In this document: piece after piece, positions 4,975 to 7,986 of the stretch
Layout: the number at the start of each line of letters is the position of its first letter
Position numbering within the stretch: position 1 is the stretch's first letter
Assembly: GCA_019242065.1 (NCBI GenBank)
Contig: JAFAWJ010000044.1
Span: forward strand, 1-7,986
DNA length: 7,986 nt
Direction of reading: 5' to 3'
Source of the DNA: Chloroflexota bacterium
GTDB lineage: Bacteria; Chloroflexota; UBA6077; CF-72
Position numbers and translations under genes: made by a program
The notes under the pieces: model-generated
Seen by the model: the letters and a program-made list of their open reading frames with translations, nothing else
Databases searched by the model: none
Told to the model about the DNA's origin: nothing

Positions 4975-7697
4975 GCTGTGAGTCCAGCTTCGGTCCAGTG
5001 GATAGTGACGCGTGTGCCCTCCCCTGGCGCACTGCTCACGACGAGTTTCGCGCCGATCGCCGCTGCACGTTCACGCATGATCTGTAGACCCATATGCCCG
5101 GCTGGAACTGAGGTCGGATCGAAGCCTCGACCGTCGTCTTCGATCTGGAGATGCACCCCAGCCTCGGTCCAGGTAAGCTGCAGGTTGGCATGTCGGGCGC
5201 CGGCGTGCTTCGCGATGTTGTTCAACGACTCCTGCGCCAACCGGTACAAGCCGACCTGCGCAACCGGGGGCAGTTTGCGAACCGGACCGTCAATGTTCAG
5301 GGCAACTTCGAGCTGATTGCGGCTGACCATCGCGTCGCCAACCTGGCGCAGCAGCACCTCCAGGCCCACCTCCGTGAGTGCCGTGGGTCGCAGCTCCAAC
5401 AGCAATGTGCGCATTTCCGCGAGCGCGCCGCGCGTCAGCTGGCGCAGCTGCTCCAGCCGTTGGCGCCCCTCCAGAGGATCGCGTTCCCATAGTCCGGGCG
5501 TGACTTCGGCCAGCAGACTGGCCGAGAAGAGCGTTTGGGTGACGGCGTCGTGCAGCTCGCGCGCGAGTCGCTGGCGTTCCTCCAGGGCCGCCGCCTGTTC
5601 GGCCTGCTCGTACAGACGGGCGTTCTCGATGGCCAGCGCCGCCCGCTGGGCGAGCGCCAGGACGAGCCGAGTTTCCGCGTCGTCGAACGGGTGTGATTCG
5701 GCATAGCCGATGGCGAACCTGCCGAAGACCTCGCCCGCCACCCGAATGGTCGCGGAGGCTGTCGACCGAAAGTGCTCGCGCTCGCTCAATGCGCGCATCG
5801 TCGGTCCGACGCGCGGGTCCGTCGGGTAGTCCTCGATAATCAGGACTTCGTCGGTGGGTGGCTCCGTCAAGGGCTGGATATCGTCTGAACCGAGCGAGGT
5901 GCCAATCGCCGCCTCGCTGAGACCGTGGGCAGCTTCCACCACCAGCGCCCCGCGCTCAGCGTTCCAGACCCAGACGCACGCCATGTCCGCGTGCAGGACG
6001 TCGCTGGCTACGTCGATCAACGCCTGCAGGACCGCCTGCAGTCGTAAAGAGCGGTGGAGGGCTTCGTCGGCTCGATACAGTACCTCGAGCTCCACTCGGC
6101 GCCGATCAGTTTCTTCGTGGAGTCGCGCGTTCTGGATGGCGATTGCCGCGCGTTGCGCAAGCGCCATCAGCAGGCGGCGTTCGCGATCGGTGAAGCTGTG
6201 TGGCTGGCCATAACCGAAGGAGAAGCTGCCGAACAGACGGCCACGGATGCGGATCGGACTGCTCAGCCAGGCGTGGACCCCCTCACGCGCAGTCGTCGTG
6301 CGCAGCGCGGTGGAAATACGCGGGTCGCGATCGAGGTCCGTCACTTCGACCAGGTCGGTCGATTTCGAACGCGGCAGGCGCACCTCGTCAAGGCTGAAGG
6401 TCTCGGAGAGGATCACGTCGCTCATCCCGCGAATCCCACCGACAATGAACCGCTTGTGCTGGTCGTCCCATAGCAGTAGCGAAACCATCTCCGCCTGGCC
6501 GATCTCCACCGGCAGGTCGATCAGCGTCTGCAGGACCTCGCTCAGTCGCAGCGATCGATGCAGATTCTGGTCGGCGCGATACAGCGCTTCGAGCTCGTGT
6601 GCGCGCTCCTCGGCGCGCGCGTACAGGCGCGCGTTGTCGATCGCGAGCGCGGCGCGCTGAGCGAGCCCTACCAGCAGACGTTCCTCCTCGCCGCTGAACC
6701 GGTGGGGACGGCAGTAATTGACGCCGAAAACGCCGAAAATGGTGCCGCCGATTTTGATCGGCACATGGATCAGCGAGCGGACGCCTTCGGGGTCGGTGAT
6801 ATGACGCGCAACTCGTGGGTCGTGCGAGGTGTCTTCCACGGTGATCGGCTGGCCGGAGGCGGCGACGCGCCCGGTGATGCCTTCACCGGCGAGATGGCGC
6901 ATGCTCGCCACCGACTCCGGGCTGAAGCCGCGCACGGCGCCGGGACGAAGGCGGCGGTGATCGTCGTCCCAGACCAGCAGCGAGCCCTTGTCTGCGCCGA
7001 GCAGGTCGAGCGCAACGTCGACCACGCTTTGCAGCACCGTCTCGAGCTGGAGCGAACTCAGCAGGGACTCATCAGCCTGGTACAGCGCCTCGAGCTCGCG
7101 GACGTGCCGCCACTCGCGCTCGTAGAGCCGTGTGTTGCCAATGGCAAGCCCGGCGCGGCCCGCGAGCTGGGCGATCAACCGTCGCTCGGTCGTGCCCAGG
7201 CCACGCGGTTGTCGAAAGGAGACTGCGAACACGCCAATGGTCTCCGAGCCAACCCGAACGGGTGCGTTCAGGAAGGCGTGGATGCCGTCTCGCTGCAAGA
7301 ATGCGCGCATTGGCTCAGGGACGCGGGGGTCGGCCCAGGCATCTGGCACGGCCAGACCATCCTCGGCAAACGTCGTTTGGACGACCCAGTCGTCCGGCCG
7401 CAAGGCTTCGGTGCGCTGGGTCAGGTCGATCCCGCGCGCGGCGGTAGCCACCCAGCCCGAGCGCTCGGCATCCCATGTCCAGATCGCGGCCTGGTCGGCG
7501 GCGAGGACGCCGGCGGCAACGTCGAAGAGGGCTTCGAAGACGTCCTCCAGTCGTCGTGAGCCGTACAGGACCGCATCGGCGCGAGCGAGCGCGTCGCGCT
7601 CAAGTTGCAGTTGATTGAGCTCGGCTCGCAGTGCCTCAAGCTCATTGGGGACCGCGCGCGTGGAACGGAGGTCGCGTTTCCTGGCTGAGACTGTCAC
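4971..7697 (-). CDS. Soluble sensor histidine kinase with four tandem GAF domains (HisKA_3 / HATPase_c)
   Basis: From the GTG at 7697 this is 908 residues with no transmembrane segment, so it is a cytoplasmic sensor. A short coiled coil (about 18-40) leads into four GAF domains at roughly 40-190, 205-358, 372-525 and 542-695. Each is preceded by the same linker-helix pattern E-L-E-x-L-Y-x-A-D...L-x-x-V-L-Q, and the later ones end in Q-R-A-A-x-A-I-x-N-A-R-L, showing origin by tandem duplication. Then come the HisKA_3 dimerisation helix with phosphoacceptor H716 in R-E-L-H-D-A-V-T-Q, and an HATPase_c domain with an N box (E-S-L-N-N826-827-I-A-K-H), G1 D855-G-R-G-F and G2 G-H-M-G-L at 867. This is the LiaS/NarX/DegS (HPK7) type that pairs with NarL-like regulators; the cognate regulator follows with a 4-nt overlap. 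The GAF ligands are unknown. The start is uncertain: the frame is open to a TTG at 7835 (954 residues), but those 46 residues are Arg/Pro/Ser-rich and unlike the domain. Confidence 0.93.
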   Translation of the reverse strand: MTVSARKRDLRSTRAVPNELEALRAELNQLQLERDALARADAVLYGSRRLEDVFEALFDVAAGVLAADQAAIWTWDAERSGWVATAARGIDLTQRTEALRPDDWVVQTTFAEDGLAVPDAWADPRVPEPMRAFLQRDGIHAFLNAPVRVGSETIGVFAVSFRQPRGLGTTERRLIAQLAGRAGLAIGNTRLYEREWRHVRELEALYQADESLLSSLQLETVLQSVVDVALDLLGADKGSLLVWDDDHRRLRPGAVRGFSPESVASMRHLAGEGITGRVAASGQPITVEDTSHDPRVARHITDPEGVRSLIHVPIKIGGTIFGVFGVNYCRPHRFSGEEERLLVGLAQRAALAIDNARLYARAEERAHELEALYRADQNLHRSLRLSEVLQTLIDLPVEIGQAEMVSLLLWDDQHKRFIVGGIRGMSDVILSETFSLDEVRLPRSKSTDLVEVTDLDRDPRISTALRTTTAREGVHAWLSSPIRIRGRLFGSFSFGYGQPHSFTDRERRLLMALAQRAAIAIQNARLHEETDRRRVELEVLYRADEALHRSLRLQAVLQALIDVASDVLHADMACVWVWNAERGALVVEAAHGLSEAAIGTSLGSDDIQPLTEPPTDEVLIIEDYPTDPRVGPTMRALSEREHFRSTASATIRVAGEVFGRFAIGYAESHPFDDAETRLVLALAQRAALAIENARLYEQAEQAAALEERQRLARELHDAVTQTLFSASLLAEVTPGLWERDPLEGRQRLEQLRQLTRGALAEMRTLLLELRPTALTEVGLEVLLRQVGDAMVSRNQLEVALNIDGPVRKLPPVAQVGLYRLAQESLNNIAKHAGARHANLQLTWTEAGVHLQIEDDGRGFDPTSVPAGHMGLQIMRERAAAIGAKLVVSSAPGEGTRVTIHWTEAGLTA

Positions 7698-7986
7698 CGA
7701 AGAGACGAACCGGGCATGTGGTCGAGGGAGTGTACGCCGTGAAGCCGCCAAACCCAAGTAGCAGGCACCGGAAAGCGCCGAGTTCCGTGGACTGCGGCGC
7801 TTCGGCCTTACCTCCAGGGGAGCTGGTGGTGCCAAGCGAAGACGCCCTGGTTGATCGGCGCGGCCGCATGTACCCGACTGATAAAGCTCAGGAGCTGTCT
7901 GGTGCCAGGCTGGCCACGGTCAGGTTGACTGGGACAGGTTGCTGAGCCCGAAGCGGTTCGCGAGAAAATCGAACAGCGTTCATCAG
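7698..7986. promoter_or_regulatory. Upstream region of the two-component operon; no gene seen
   Basis: This sequence should contain the promoter of the kinase-regulator operon. The part from 7698 to 7835 could instead be coding if translation starts at the TTG at 7835. The minus strand carries TGGAGGTAAGG at about 7806-7816, which resembles a ribosome binding site but has no suitable start within normal distance. A GCCAGGCTGGCC element (7904-7915) resembles the palindromic motifs at 1819-1840 and 2432-2447. Short open frames touch the right edge on both strands, but none looks like a recognisable gene end. Confidence 0.4.

Noticed and set aside
3679..5316. A 545-codon plus-strand open frame spanning the cyclase-like gene and the two-component genes
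   Set aside because: It is out of frame with the cyclase-like gene and antisense to the well-supported regulator and kinase. Its translation is Arg/His-rich nonsense typical of GC-rich shadow frames.
6558..7559. A 333-codon plus-strand open frame opposite the kinase GAF domains
   Set aside because: It lies entirely antisense to conserved GAF coding sequence, has no recognisable domain, and is explained by high third-position GC in the real gene.
7806..7986. Possible C-terminal end of another minus-strand gene at the right edge
   Set aside because: Frames entering from the edge end within about 100-175 nt and give no recognisable sequence. There is not enough length to support a gene.
1..7986. 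tRNA, rRNA, CRISPR arrays, insertion sequences or phage attachment sites
   Set aside because: No cloverleaf-like sequence, regularly spaced repeats, transposase or integrase coding sequence was seen on either strand.

Overview
The window is a GC-rich bacterial segment. Its most recognisable part is a multi-GAF cytoplasmic histidine kinase paired with a NarL-type response regulator. That architecture, the GC content and the mixture of orphan membrane and secreted proteins suggest a Chloroflexota-like bacterium (an inference; no rRNA or other taxonomic marker is present). There are no rRNA or tRNA genes, no CRISPR array and no recognisable insertion sequence.

Layout. Positions 1-182 form a near-perfect inverted repeat with arms of about 77 nt. 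Its right arm contains the 3' end of an 8-TM membrane protein gene (159-995, minus strand). Its left arm carries the same last seven codons and stop in the opposite orientation, so a second, tail-to-tail copy appears to run off the left edge. Upstream on the minus strand lies a small secreted protein gene (1045-1698) with a methionine-rich C-terminus. Beyond it is a third, broken copy of the membrane protein gene (1903-2088): a 5' fragment with two single-base deletions. The spacer 1699-1902 and the divergent region 2089-2530 hold no recognisable gene but contain GC-rich palindromic motifs that partly resemble one another.

On the plus strand, 2531-3682 encodes an oxygenase of the DUF2236 (MpaB / rubber oxygenase) family. 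Three bases after its stop comes 3686-4651, a seven-TM protein resembling the Pyr4/DmtA transmembrane terpene cyclases. These two look like a translationally coupled pair acting on an isoprenoid-type substrate. The cyclase-like reading frame lacks a stop at its expected end and runs about 330 nt antisense into the convergent response regulator gene.

On the minus strand, 4971-7697 (four GAF domains + HisKA_3 + HATPase) and 4324-4974 (REC + LuxR-type HTH) form a classic two-component operon overlapping by GTGA. The kinase has no membrane segment, so it probably senses a cytoplasmic ligand or redox cue. Whether it controls the oxygenase/cyclase pair cannot be read from the sequence; adjacency is the only hint. 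The right end (7698-7986) is upstream sequence of the kinase with no gene I can support.
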